Assembly: GCA_964036045.1 (NCBI GenBank)
Contig: OZ038399.1
Location: 18,869,670 to 18,933,669 of the forward strand
Direction of reading: 5' to 3'
Origin: Eutreptiella sp. 'Long Island Sound 2002'
Taxonomy: Eukaryota; Euglenozoa; Euglenophyceae; Eutreptiales; Eutreptiaceae
DNA: 64,000 bases
Under the pieces are notes generated by a model. That model was not told the DNA's origin and did not search any database. It saw nothing but the letters and a program-made list of their open reading frames with translations. The translations under genes were made by a program, and so were the position numbers. Positions 24,577 through 38,300 of the stretch are shown in pieces. Each line of letters starts with the position of its first letter. Positions within the stretch are counted from its first letter, which is position 1.

Positions 24577-27371
24577 GTGCAAGGGAGCCTAAAGCCCAGA
24601 TTTGCGCACACGGGCAAATTTGGGCAAATTCTCTGCTACACGTGCGATGTGGTTCGTATGGTACACAAACATCATGATGCACCTTGTTTTGACCAGGGGG
24701 TTGAGTGGTCGAGACATGGGCAATACCAATTTGGAATGGTCATTGTGCGGGCACGCACTGTTCAGTTCAACCTGAAACTAGCGTCCTTCACGTGCAAGGG
24801 AGCCTAAACCTCACATTTGCACACACGGGCAAATTCGGGCAAATTCTCTGCTATACGTGCGACGTGGTTCGTATGGTACATGAACATCATCATGCACCTT
24901 GTTTTGACCAGGGGGTTGAGTGGTCGAGATATGGGCAACACCAATTTGAAATGGGCATTGTGCGGGCACGTACTGTTCAGTTCAACCTGAAAATAGCGTC
25001 ACTCGTGTGCAAGGGAGCCTGAACCTCACATTTGCACACACGGGCAAATTCGGGCAAATTCTCTGCTACATGTGCGAGGTGGTTCGTATGGTACACGAAC
25101 ATCATGATGCACCTTGTTTTGACCAGGGGGTTGAGTGGTCGAGATATGGGCAATACCAATTTGAAATCGGCATTGTGCGGGCACGTACTGTTCGGTTCAA
25201 CCTGGAAATAAGGTTATTCGCGTGCAAGGGAGCCTGAACCTCACATTTGCGCACACGGGCAAATTCGGGCAAATTCTCTGCTACACGTGCGGGGTGGTTC
25301 GTATGGTACACGAACATCATGATGCACCTTGTTTTGGCCAGAGGGTTGGGAGGTTGAGATATGGGCAATACCAATTTGAAATGGTCATTGTGCGGGCACG
25401 CACTGTTCAGTTCAACCTGAAAATAGCGTCCTTCACGTGCAAGGGAGCCCAAACCTCACATTTGCACACACGGGCAAATTCGGGCAAATTCTCTGCTACA
25501 CGTGCGACCTGGTTCATATGGTACACGAACAGCATGATGCAGCTTGTTCTGGCCCGAGGGTTGAGTGGTCGAGATATGGGCAATACCAATTTGAAATCGG
25601 CATTGTGCGGGCACGTACTGTTCGGTTCAACCTGGAAATAAGGTTATTCGCGTGCAAGGGAGCCTGAACCTCACATTTGTGCACACGGGCAAATTCGGGC
25701 AAATTCTCTGCTACATGTGCGAGGTGGTTCGTATGGTACACGAACATCATGATGCACCTTGTTTTGACCAGGGGGTTGAGTGGTCGAGATATGGGCAATA
25801 CCAATTTGGAATGGTCATTGTGCGGGCACGCACTATTCAGTTCAACCTGAAAATAGCGTCCTTCACGTGCAAGGGAGCCTAAACCTCACATTTGCACACA
25901 CGGGCAAATTCGGGCGAATTCTCTGCTATACGTGCGACGTGGTTCGTATGGTACACGAACAGCATGATGCAGCTTGTTCTGGCCGGAGGGTTGAGTGGTT
26001 GTGATATGGGCAATACCAATTTGAAATGGGCATTGTGCGGGCACATACTGTGAAGTTCAACCTGAAAATGAGGTTATTCGCGTGCAAGGGAGCCTGAACC
26101 TCACATTTGCGCACACGGGCAAATTCGGGCAAATTCTCTGCTACACGTGCGGGGTGGTTCGTATGGTACACGAACATCATGATGCGCCTTGTTTTGGCCA
26201 GAGGGTTGAGTGGTCGAGATATGGGCAATACCAATTTGAAATGGTCATTGTGCGGGCACGCACTGTTCAGTTCAACCTGAAAATAGCGTCCTTCGCGTGC
26301 CGGGGAGCCTAAGCCGCACATTTCCACACACGGGCGAATTCGGGCAAATTCTCTGCTACATGTGCGAGGTGGTTCGTATGGTACACGAACATCATGATGC
26401 ACCTTGTTTTGACCAGGGGGTTGAGTGGTCGAGATATGGGCAATACCAATTTGGAATGGTCATTGTGCGGGCACGCACTGTTCAATTCAACCTGAAAATA
26501 GCGTCCTTCACGTGCAAGGGAGCCTAAAGCCCACATTTGCGCACACGGGCAAATTCGGGCAAATTCTCTGCTACACGTGCGATGTGGTTCGTATGGTACA
26601 CGAACAACATGCTGCAGCTTGTTCTGGCCAGAGGGTTAAGTGGTCGAGATATGGGCAATACCAATTTGAAATGGGCATTGTGCGGGCACGTACTATTCAG
26701 TTCAACCTGAAAATAGCGTCACTCGTGTGCAAGGGAGCCTGAACCTCACATTTGCACACACGGGCAAATTCGGGCAAATTCTCTGCTACATGTGCGAGGT
26801 GGTTCGTATGGTACACGAACATCATGATGCACCTTGTTTTGACCAGGGGGTTGAGTGGTCGAGATATGGGCAATACCAATTTGAAATCGGCATTGTGCGG
26901 GCACGTACTGTTCGGTTCAACCTGGAAATAAGGTTATTCGCGTGCAAGGGAGCCTGAACCTCACATTTGCGCACACGGGCAAATTCGGGCAAATTCTCTG
27001 CTACACGTGCGGGGTGGTTCGTATGGTACACGAACATCATGATGCACCTTGTTTTGGCCAGAGGGTTGGGAGGTCGAGATATGGGCAATACCAATTTGAA
27101 ATGGTCATTGTGCGGGCACGCACTGTTCAGTTCAACCTGAAAATAGCGTCCTTCACGTGCAAGGGAGCCCAAACCTCACATTTGCACACACGGGCAAATT
27201 CGGGCAAATTCTCTGCTACACGTGCGACCTGGTTCATATGGTACACGAACAGCATGATGCAGCTTGTTCTGGCCCGAGGGATGAGTGGTCGAGATATGGG
27301 CAATACCAATTTGAAATCGGCATTGTGCGGGCACGTACTGTTCGGTTCAACCTGGAAATAAGGTTATTCGC
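24577..27371 (+). repeat. 13-monomer HOR, copy 2 in A (2,795 bp)
   Basis: This copy has the same order as copy 1 for eleven monomers, with very few changes. One is ACACAAACATC near 24,664 where copy 1 has ACACGAACATC. Its last two monomers (26,942 and 27,157) correspond to 50,160 and 50,375 in copy B, so the right end, not the left, keeps the B-like context. Confidence 0.86.
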
Positions 27372-27801
27372 GTGCAAGGGAGCCTGAACCTCACATTTGC
27401 GCACACGGGCAAATTCGGGCAAATTCTCTGCTACACGTGCGGGGTGGTTCGTATGGTACACGAACATCATGATGCACCTTGTTTTGACCAGGGGGTTGAG
27501 TGGTCGAGATATGGGCAATACCAATTTGAAATGGTCATTGTGCGGGCACGCACTGTTCAGTTCAACCTGAAAATAGCGTCCTTCACGTGCAAGGGAGCCT
27601 AAACCTCACATTTGCACACACGGGCAAATTCGGGCAAATTCTCTGCTATACGTGCGACGTGGTTCGTATGGTACACGAACAGCATGATGCAGCTTGTTCT
27701 GGCCAGAGGGTTGAGTGGTTGTGATATGGGCAATACCAATTTGAAATGGGCATTGTGCGGGCACGTACTGTTCAGTTCAACCTAAAAATAGCGTCATTCG
27801 C

Positions 27802-29521
27802 GTGCAAGGGAGCCTAAAGCCCAGATTTGCGCACACGGGCAAATTTGGGCAAATTCTCTGCTACACGTGCGATGTGGTTCGTATGGTACACGAACAACAT
27901 GCTGCAGCTTGTTCTGGCCAGAGGGTTAAGTGGTCGAGATATGGGCAATACCAATTTGAAATCGGCATTGTGCGGGCACGTACTGTTCGGTTCAACCTGG
28001 AAATAAGGTTATTCGTGTGCAAGGGAGCCTGAACCTCACATTTGCACACACGGGCAAATTCGGGCAAATTCTCTGCTACATGTGCGAGGTGGTTCGTATG
28101 GTACACGAACATCATGATGCACCTTGTTTTGACCAGGGGGTTGAGTGGTCGAGATATGGGCAATACCAATTTGGAATGGTCATTGTGCGGGCACGCACTG
28201 TTCAGTTCAACCTGAAAATAGCGTCCTTCACGTGCAAGGGAGCCTAAAGCCCACATTTGCGCACACGGGCAAATTCGGGCAAATTCTCTGCTATACGTGC
28301 GACGTGGTTCGTATGGTACACGAACAGCATGATGCAGCTTGTTCTGGCCGGAGGGTTGAGTGGTTGTGATATGGGCAATACCAATTTGAAATGGGCATTG
28401 TGCGGGCACGTACTGTGAAGTTCAACCTGAAAATGAGGTTATTCGCGTGCAAGGGAGCCTGAACCTCACATTTGTGCACACGGGCAAATTCGGGCAAATT
28501 CTCTGCTACACGTGCGGGGTGGTTCGTATGGTACACGAACATCATGATGCACCTTGTTTTGGCCAGAGGGTTGAGTGGTCGAGATATGGGCAATACCAAT
28601 TTGAAATGGTCATTGTGCGGGCACGCACTGTTCAGTTCAACCTGAAAATAGCGTCCTTCGCGTGCCGGGGAGCCTAAGCCGCACATTTCCACACACGGGC
28701 GAATTCGGGCAAATTCTCTGCTACATGTGCGAGGTGGTTCGTATGGTACACGAACATCATGATGCACCTTGTTTTGACCAGGGGGTTGAGTGGTCGAGAT
28801 ATGGGCAATACCAATTTGGAATGGTCATTGTGCGGGCACGCACTGTTCAATTCAACCTGAAAATAGCGTCCTTCACGTGCAAGGGAGCCTAAAGCCCACA
28901 TTTGCGCACACGGGCAAATTCGGGCAAATTCTCTGCTACACGTGCGATGTGGTTCGTATGGTACACGAACAACATGTTGCAGCTTGTTCTGGCCAGAGGG
29001 TTAAGTGGTCGAGATATGGGCAATACCAATTTGAAATCGGCATTGTGCGGGCACGTACTGTTCGGTTCAACCTGGAAATAAGGTTATTCGCGTGCAAGGG
29101 AGCCTGAACCTCACATTTGCACACACGGGCAAATTCGGGCAAATTCTCTGCTACACGTGCGACCTGGTTCATATGGTACACGAACAGCATGATGCAGCTT
29201 GTTCTGGCCCGAGGGTTGAGTGGTCGAGATATGGGCAATACCAATTTGAAATCGGCATTGTGCGGGCACGTACTGTTCGGTTCAACCTGGAAATAAGGTT
29301 ATTCGCGTGCAAGGGAGCCTGAACCTCACATTTGCGCACACGGGCAAATTCGGGCAAATTCTCTGCTACACGTGCGGGGTGGTTCGTATGGTACACGAAC
29401 ATCATGATGCACCTTGTTTTGGCCGGAGGGTTGAGTGGTTGTGATATGGGCAATACCAATTTGAAATGGGCATTGTGCGGGCACGTACCGTTCAGTTCAA
29501 CCTGAAAATAGCGTCATTCGC
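27802..29521 (+). repeat. 8-monomer HOR, copy 1 (1,720 bp)
   Basis: Monomers 27,802 to 29,307. The unit is nearly identical to 29,522-31,241. By eye I noticed only AAATTTGGGC against AAATTCGGGC near 27,842 and CATGTTGCAG against CATGCTGCAG near 28,976. Both copies share the private ATTCGTGTGCAA just before their second monomer, which supports a very recent duplication. Confidence 0.9.
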
Positions 29522-31241
29522 GTGCAAGGGAGCCTAAAGCCCAGATTTGCGCACACGGGCAAATTCGGGCAAATTCTCTGCTACACGTGCGATGTGGTTC
29601 GTATGGTACACGAACAACATGCTGCAGCTTGTTCTGGCCAGAGGGTTAAGTGGTCGAGATATGGGCAATACCAATTTGAAATCGGCATTGTGCGGGCACG
29701 TACTGTTCGGTTCAACCTGGAAATAAGGTTATTCGTGTGCAAGGGAGCCTGAACCTCACATTTGCACACACGGGCAAATTCGGGCAAATTCTCTGCTACA
29801 TGTGCGAGGTGGTTCGTATGGTACACGAACATCATGATGCACCTTGTTTTGACCAGGGGGTTGAGTGGTCGAGATATGGGCAATACCAATTTGGAATGGT
29901 CATTGTGCGGGCACGCACTGTTCAGTTCAACCTGAAAATAGCGTCCTTCACGTGCAAGGGAGCCTAAAGCCCACATTTGCGCACACGGGCAAATTCGGGC
30001 AAATTCTCTGCTATACGTGCGACGTGGTTCGTATGGTACACGAACAGCATGATGCAGCTTGTTCTGGCCGGAGGGTTGAGTGGTTGTGATATGGGCAATA
30101 CCAATTTGAAATGGGCATTGTGCGGGCACGTACTGTGAAGTTCAACCTGAAAATGAGGTTATTCGCGTGCAAGGGAGCCTGAACCTCACATTTGTGCACA
30201 CGGGCAAATTCGGGCAAATTCTCTGCTACACGTGCGGGGTGGTTCGTATGGTACACGAACATCATGATGCACCTTGTTTTGGCCAGAGGGTTGAGTGGTC
30301 GAGATATGGGCAATACCAATTTGAAATGGTCATTGTGCGGGCACGCACTGTTCAGTTCAACCTGAAAATAGCGTCCTTCGCGTGCCGGGGAGCCTAAGCC
30401 GCACATTTCCACACACGGGCGAATTCGGGCAAATTCTCTGCTACATGTGCGAGGTGGTTCGTATGGTACACGAACATCATGATGCACCTTGTTTTGACCA
30501 GGGGGTTGAGTGGTCGAGATATGGGCAATACCAATTTGGAATGGTCATTGTGCGGGCACGCACTGTTCAATTCAACCTGAAAATAGCGTCCTTCACGTGC
30601 AAGGGAGCCTAAAGCCCACATTTGCGCACACGGGCAAATTCGGGCAAATTCTCTGCTACACGTGCGATGTGGTTCGTATGGTACACGAACAACATGCTGC
30701 AGCTTGTTCTGGCCAGAGGGTTAAGTGGTCGAGATATGGGCAATACCAATTTGAAATCGGCATTGTGCGGGCACGTACTGTTCGGTTCAACCTGGAAATA
30801 AGGTTATTCGCGTGCAAGGGAGCCTGAACCTCACATTTGCACACACGGGCAAATTCGGGCAAATTCTCTGCTACACGTGCGACCTGGTTCATATGGTACA
30901 CGAACAGCATGATGCAGCTTGTTCTGGCCCGAGGGTTGAGTGGTCGAGATATGGGCAATACCAATTTGAAATCGGCATTGTGCGGGCACGTACTGTTCGG
31001 TTCAACCTGGAAATAAGGTTATTCGCGTGCAAGGGAGCCTGAACCTCACATTTGCGCACACGGGCAAATTCGGGCAAATTCTCTGCTACACGTGCGGGGT
31101 GGTTCGTATGGTACACGAACATCATGATGCACCTTGTTTTGGCCGGAGGGTTGAGTGGTTGTGATATGGGCAATACCAATTTGAAATGGGCATTGTGCGG
31201 GCACGTACCGTTCAGTTCAACCTGAAAATAGCGTCATTCGC
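29522..31241 (+). repeat. 8-monomer HOR, copy 2 (1,720 bp)
   Basis: This is the second full copy of the unit. The context in macro-copy B is shorter: between the monomers equivalent to 27,802 and 31,242 B has 6 monomers (51,020-52,309), where A has 16. Confidence 0.9.
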
Positions 31242-32316
31242 GTGCAAGGGAGCCTAAAGCCCAGATTTGCGCACACGGGCAAATTCGGGCAAATTCTCTG
31301 CTACACGTGCGATGTGGTTCGTATGGTACACGAACAACATGCTGCAGCTTGTTCTGGCCAGAGGGTTAAGTGGTCGAGATATGGGCAATACCAATTTGAA
31401 ATCGGCATTGTGCGGGCACGTACTGTTCGGTTCAACCTGGAAATAAGGTTATTCGCGTGCAAGGGAGCCTGAACCTCACATTCGCACACACGGGCAAATT
31501 CGGGCAAATTCTCTGCTACATGTGCGAGGTGGTTCGTATGGTACACGAACATCATGATGCACCTTGTTTTGACCAGGGGGTTGAGTGGTCGAGATATGGG
31601 CAATACCAATTTGGAATGGTCATTGTGCGGGCACGCACTGTTCAGTTCAACCTGAAAATAGCGTCCTTCACGTGCAAGGGAGCCTAAACCTCACATTTGC
31701 ACACACGGGCAAATTCGGGCAAATTCTCTGCTATACGTGCGACGTGGTTCGTATGGTACACGAACAGCATGATGCAGCTTGTTCTGGCCGGAGAGTTGAG
31801 TGGTTGTGATATGGGCAATACCAATTTGAAATGGGCATTGTGCGGGCACGTACTGTGAAGTTCAACCTGAAAATGAGTTTATTCGCGTGCAAGGGAGCCT
31901 GAACCTCACATTTGCGCACACGGGCAAATTCGGGCAAATTCTCTGCTACACGTGCGGGGTGGTTCGTATGGTACACGAACATCATGATGCACCTTGTTTT
32001 GGCCAGAGGGTTGAGTGGTCGAGATATGGGCAATACCAATTTGAAATGGTCATTGTGCGGGCACGCACTGTTCAGTTCAACCTGAAAATAGCGTCCTTCG
32101 CGTGCCGGGGAGCCTAAGCCGCACATTTCCACACACGGGCGAATTCGGGCAAATTCTCTGCTACATGTGCGAGGTGGTTCGTATGGTACACGAACATCAT
32201 GATGCACCTTGTTTTGACCAGGGGGTTGAGTGGTCGAGATATGGGCAATACCAATTTGGAATGGTCATTGTGCGGGCACGCACTGTTCAATTCAACCTGA
32301 AAATAGCGTCCTTCGC
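31242..32316 (+). repeat. 8-monomer HOR, partial copy 3 (5 of 8 monomers)
   Basis: Monomers 31,242, 31,457, 31,672, 31,887 and 32,102 follow the 8-monomer order with more changes than copies 1 and 2. Examples are CATTCGCACAC at 31,480 and GAGTTTATTCG near 31,873. From 32,317 the order departs. This stretch matches 52,310-53,384 in copy B, including the two variants named here, so it predates the A/B split. Confidence 0.82.
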
Positions 32317-35300
32317 GTGCAAGGGAGCCTAAACCTCACATTTGCACACACGGGCAAATTCGGGCAAATTCTCTGCTACACGTGCGATGTGGTTCGTATG
32401 GTACACGAACAACATGCTGCAGCTTGTTCTGGCCAGAGGGTTAAGTGGTCGAGATATGGGCAATACCAATTTGAAATCGGCATTGTGCGGGCACGTACTG
32501 TTCGGTTCAACCTGGAAATAAGGTTATTCGCGTGCAAGGGAGCCTGAACCTCACATTTGTGCACACGGGCAAATTCGGGCAAATTCTCTGCTACACGTGC
32601 GGGGTGGCTCGTATGGTACACGAACATCATGATGCACCTTGTTTTGGCCAGAGGGTTGGGTGGTCGAGATATGGGCAATACCAATTTGAAATGGTCATTG
32701 TGCGGGCACGCACTGTTCAGTTCAACCTGAAAATAGCGTCCTTCACGTGCAAGGGAGCCTAAACCTCACATTTGCACACACGGGCAAATTCGGGCAAATT
32801 CTCTGCTACACGTGCGACCTGGTTCATATGGTACACGAACAGCATGATGCAGCTTGTTCTGGCCCGAGGGTTGAGTGGTCGAGATATGGGCAATACCAAT
32901 TTGAAATGGGCATTGTGCGGGCACGTACTGTGAAGTTCAACCTGAAAATAGCGTCATTCGCGTGCAAGGGAGCCTAAAGCCCAGATTTGCGCACACGGGC
33001 AAATTCGGGCAAATTCTCTGCTACACGTGCGATGTGGTTCGTATGGTACACGAACAACATGCTGCAGCTTGTTCTGGCCAGAGGGTTAAGTGGTCGAGAT
33101 ATGGGCAATACCAATTTGAAATCGGCATTGTGCGGGCACGTACTGTTCGGTTCAACCTGGAAATAAGGTTATTCGCGTGCAAGGGAGCCTGAACCTCACA
33201 TTTGCGCACACGGGCAAATTCGGGCAAATTCTCTGCTACACGTGCGGGGTGGTTCGTATGGTACACGAACATCATGATGCACCTTGTTTTGGCCAGAGGG
33301 TTGAGTGGTTGAGATATGGGCAATACCAATTTGAAATGGGCATTGTGCGGGCACGTACTGTGGAGTTCAACCTGAAAATAGCGTCATTCGCGTGCAAGGG
33401 AGCCTAAAGCCCAGATTTGCGCACACGGGCAAATTCGGGCAAATTCTCGGCTACACGTGCGGGGTGGTTCGTATGGTACACGAACATCATGATGCACTTT
33501 GTTTTGACCAGAGGGTTGAGTGGTCGAGATATGGGCAATACCAATTTGAAATGGTCATTGTGCGGGCACGCACTGTTCAGATCAACCTGAAAATAGCGTC
33601 CTTCGCGTGCAAGGGAGCCTAAACCTCACATTTGCACACACGGGCAAATTCGGGCAAATTCTCTGCTACACGCGCGACGTGGTTCATATGGTACGCGAAC
33701 AGCATGATGCACCTTGTTCTGGCCGGAGGGTTGAGTGGTTGTGATATGGGCAATACCAATTTGCAATGGTCATTGTGCGGGCACGCACTGTTCAGTTCAA
33801 CCTAAAAATAGCGTCCTTCACGTGCAAGGGAGCCTAAACCTCACATTTGCACACACGGGCAAATTCGGGCAAATTCTCTGCTACACGTGCGATGTGGTTC
33901 GTATGGTACACGAACAACATGCTGCAGCTTGTTCTGGCCAGAGGGTTAAGTGGTCGAGATATGGGCAATACCAATTTGAAATCGGCATTGTGCGGGCACG
34001 TACTGTTCGGTTCAACCTGGAAATAAGGTTGTTCGCGTGCAAGGGAGCCTGAACCTCAGATTTGCGCACACGGGCAAATTCGGGCAAATTCTCTGCTACA
34101 CGTGCGACGTGGTTCGTATGGTACACGAACAGCATGATGCAGCTTGTTCTGGCCAGAGGGTTGAGTGGTCGCGATATGGGCAACACCAATTTGAAATGGG
34201 CATTGTGCGGGCACGTACTGTTCAGTTCAACCTGAAAATAGCGTCACTCGTGTGCAAGGGAGCCTGAACCTCACATTTGCACACACGGGCAAATTCGGGC
34301 AAATTCTCTGCTACATGTGCGAGGTGGTTCGTATGGTACACGAACATCATGATGCACCTTGTTTTGACCAGGGGTTTGAGTGGTCGAGATATGGGCAATA
34401 CCAATTTGGAATGGTCATTGTGCGGGCACGCACTGTTCAGTTCAACCTGAAAATAGCGTCCTTCACGTGCAAGGGAGCCTAAACCTCACATTTGCACACA
34501 CGGGCAAATTCGAGCAAATTCTCTGCTACAGCTGCGACGTGGTTCGTATGGTACACGAACAGCATGATGCAGCTTGTTCTGGCCAGAGGGTTGAGTGGTC
34601 GCGATATGGGCAACACCAATTTGAAATGGGCATTGTGCGGGCACGTACTGTTCAGTTCAACCTGAAAATAGCGTCAGTCGTGTGCAAGGGAGCCTGAACC
34701 TCACATTTGCACACACGGGCAAATTCGGGCAAATTCTCTGCTACATGTGCGAGGTGGTTCGTATGGTACACGAACATCATGATGCACCTTGTTTTGACCA
34801 GGGGGTTGAGTGGTCGAGATATGGGCAATACCAATTTGGAATGGTCATTGTGCGGGCACGCACTGTTCAGTTCAACCTGAAAATAGCGTCCTTCACGTGC
34901 AAGGGAGCCTAAACCTCACATTTGCACACACGGGCAAATTCGGGCAAATTCTCTGCTACACGTGCGACCTGGTTCATATGGTACACGAACAGCATGATGC
35001 AGCTTGTTCTGGCCCGAGGGTTGAGTGGTCGAGATATGGGCAATACCAATTTGAAATCGGCATTGTGCGGGCACGTACTGTTCGGTTCAACCTGGAAATA
35101 AGGTTATTCGCGTGCAAGGGTGCCTGAACCTCACATTTGCGCACACGGGCAAATTCGGGCAAATTCTCTGCTACACGTGCGGGGTGGTTCGTATGGTACA
35201 CGAACATCATGATGCACCTTGTTTTGGCCGGAGGGTTGAGTGGTTGTGATATGGGCAATACCAATTTGAAATGGGCATTGTGCGGGCACGTACTGTTCAG

Positions 35301-38300
35301 TTCAACCTGAAAATAGCGTCATTCGCGTGCAAGGGAGCCTAAAGCCCAGATTTGCGCACCCGGGCAAGATTGGGCAAATTCTCTGCTACACGTGCGATGT
35401 GGTTCGTATGGTACACGAACAACATGCTGCAGCTTGTTCTGGCCAGAGGGTTAAGTGGTCGAGATATGGGCAATACCGATTTGAAATCGGCATTGTGCGG
35501 GCACGTACTGTTCGGTTCAACCTGGAAATAAGGTTATTCGCGTGCAAGGGAGCCTGAACCTCACATTTGCGCACACGGGCAAATTCGGGCAAATTCTCTG
35601 CTACACGTGCGGGGTGGTTCGTATGGTACACGAACATCATGATGCACCTTGTTTTGGCCAGAGGGTTGAGTGGTCGAGATATGGGCAATACCAATTTGAA
35701 ATGGGCATTGTGCGGGCACGTACTGTGGAGTTCAACCTGAAAATAGCGTCATTCGCGTGCAAGGGAGCCTAAAGCCCAGATTTGCGCACACGGGCAAATT
35801 CGGGCAAATTCTCTGCTACATGTGCGATGTGGTTCGTATGGTACACGAACAACATGCTGCAGCTTGTTCTGGCCAGAGGGTTAAGTGGTCAAGATGTGGG
35901 CAATACCAATTTGAAATCGGCATTGTGCGGGCACGTACTGTTCGGTTCAACCTGGAAATAAGGTTATTCGCGTGCAAGGGAGCCTGAACCTCACATTTGC
36001 GCACACGGGCAAATTCGGGCAAATTCTCTGCTACATGTGCGGGGTGGTTCGTATGGTACACGAACATCATGATGCACCTTGTTTTGGCCAGAGGGTTGAG
36101 TGGTCGAGATATGGGCAATACCAATTTGAAATCGGCATTGTGCGGGCACGTACTGTTCGGTTCAACCTGGAAATAAGGTTATTCGCGTGCAAGGGAGCCT
36201 GAACCTCACATTTGCGCACACGGGCAAATTCGGGCAAATTCTCTGCTACACGTGCGACGTGGTTCGTATGGTACACGAACAGCATGATGCAGCTTGTTCT
36301 GGCTAGAGGGTTGAGTGGTCGCGATATGGGCAACACCAATTTGAAATGGGCATTGTGCGGGCACGTACTGTTCAGTTCAACCTGAAAATAGCGTCACTCG
36401 TGTGCAAGGGAGCCTGAACCTCACATTTGCACACACGGGCAAATTCGGGCAAATTCTCTGCTACATGTGCGAGGTGGTTCTTATGGTACACGAACATCAT
36501 GATGCACCTTGTTTTGACCAGGGGGTTGAGTGGTCGAGATATGGGCAATACCAATTTGAAATGGTCATTGTGCGGGCACGTACTGTTCAGTTCAACCTGA
36601 AAATAGCGTCCTTCACGTGCAAGGGAGCCTAAAGCCCACATTTGCGCACACGGGCAAATTCGGGCAAATTCTCTGCTAGACGTGCGACGTGGTTCGTATG
36701 GTACACTAACAGCATGATGCAGGTTGTTCTGGCCAGAGGGTTGAGTGGTCGCGATATGGGCAATACCAATTTGGAATGGTCATTGTGCGGGCACGCACTG
36801 TTCAGTTCAACCTGAAAATAGCGTCCTTCACGTGCAAGGGAGCCTAAACCTCACATATGCACACACGGGCAAATTCGGGCAGATTCTCTGCTACACGTGC
36901 GACGTGGTTCGTATGGTACACGAACAGCATGATGCAGGTTGTTCTGGCCAGAGGGTTGAGTGGTCGCGATATGGGCAATACCAATTTGGAATGGTCATTG
37001 TGCGGGCACGCACTGTTCAGTTCAATCTGAAAATAGCGTCCTTCACGTGCAAGGGAGCCTAAACCTCACATATGCACACACGGGCAAATTCGGGCAGATT
37101 CTCTGCTACACGTGCGACGTGGTTCGTATGGTACACGAACAGCATGATGCAGCTTGTTCTGGCCGGAGGATTGAGTGGTTGTGATATGGGCAATACCAAT
37201 TTGAAATGGTCATTGTGCGGGCACGCACTGTTCAGTTCAACCTGAAAATAGCGTCCTTCGCGTGCAAGGGAGCCTAAACCTCACATTTGCACACACGGGC
37301 AAATTCGGGCAAATTCTCTGCTACACGTGCGACGTGGTTCGTATGGTACACGAACAGCATGATGCACCTTGTTCTGGCCGGAGGGTTGAGTGGTCGAGAT
37401 ATGGGCAATACCAATTTGGAATGGTCATTGTGCGGGCACGCACTGTTCAGTTCAACCTGAAAATAGCGTCCTTCACGTGCAAGGGAGCCTAAACCTCACA
37501 TTTGCACACACGGGCAAATTCGGGCAAATTCTCTGCTACATGTGCGAGGTGGTTCGTATGGTACATGAACAACATGCTGCAGCTTGTTCTGGCCAGAGGG
37601 TTGAGTGGTCGAAATATGGGCAACACCAATTTGAAATGGGCATTGTGCGGGCACGTACTGTTCAGATCAACCTGAAAATAGCGTCACTCGTGTGCAAGGG
37701 AGCCTGAACCTCACATTTGCACACACGGGCAAATTCGGGCAAATTCTCTGCTACATGTGCGAGGTGGTTCGTATGGTACACGAACATCATGATGCACCTT
37801 GTTTTGACCAGAGGGTTGAGTGGTCGAGATATGGGCAATACCAATTTGGAATGGTCATTGTGCGGGCACGCACTGTTCAGTTCAACCTGAAAATAGCGTC
37901 CTTCACGTGCAAGGGAGCCTAAACCTCACGTTTGCACACACGGGCAAATTCGGGCAAATTCTCTGCTACACGTGCGACGTGGCTCATATGGTACACGAAT
38001 AGCATGATGCAGCTTGTTGTGGCCAGAGGGTTGAGTGGTCGAGATATGGGCAATACCAATTTGGAATGGTCATTGTGCGGGCACGCACTGTTCAGTTCAA
38101 CCTGAAAATAGCGTCCTTCACGTGCAAGGGAGCCTAAAGCCCACATTTGCGCACACGGGCAAATTCGGACAAATTCTCTGCTACACGTGCGACGTGGTTC
38201 GTATGGTACACTAACAGCATGATGCAGGTTGTTCTCGCCAGAGGGTTGAGTGGTCGCGATATGGGCAATACCAATTTGGAATGGTCATTGTGCGGGCACG

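Larger units (their letters stand above)
9451..36537 (+). repeat. Macro-duplication copy A (27,087 bp, 126 monomers)
   Basis: From 9,451 rightward the sequence is repeated from 36,538 rightward, at an offset of exactly 27,087 bp. That equals 126 monomers minus the three one-base deletions in this interval. The match is nearly exact, including rare private variants such as GCTAGACGTG (9,590 region and 36,677 region). To the left of 9,451 the two positions differ immediately (GGTTGTGATATG against GGTCGAGATATG). Further right the offset steps between 27,087, 27,301/27,302, 25,368, 26,013, 23,218, 22,788, 21,068 and 21,282/21,283. All are multiples of the monomer, within one or two single-base indels. 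The 28-odd monomers by which A is longer than B come mostly from the nested 9-, 13- and 8-monomer repeats. Confidence 0.92.

Noticed and set aside
27861-28409. Minus-strand frames of 158-182 codons (for example 27,861-28,409, 29,581-30,129, 18,186-18,662).
   Set aside because: They arise where monomer subtypes lack a stop in one rotated frame. They translate repeat sequence in successive shifted frames, and they recur only where the HOR recurs. They are not credible genes.
31480-31500. Possible CENP-B box (pattern NTTCGNNNNANNCGGGN) in the TTCGCACACACGGG segment.
   Set aside because: The spacing between TTCG and CGGG is one base short, and most monomers have TTTGC there instead of TTCGC. No other position in the majority monomer matches on either strand.
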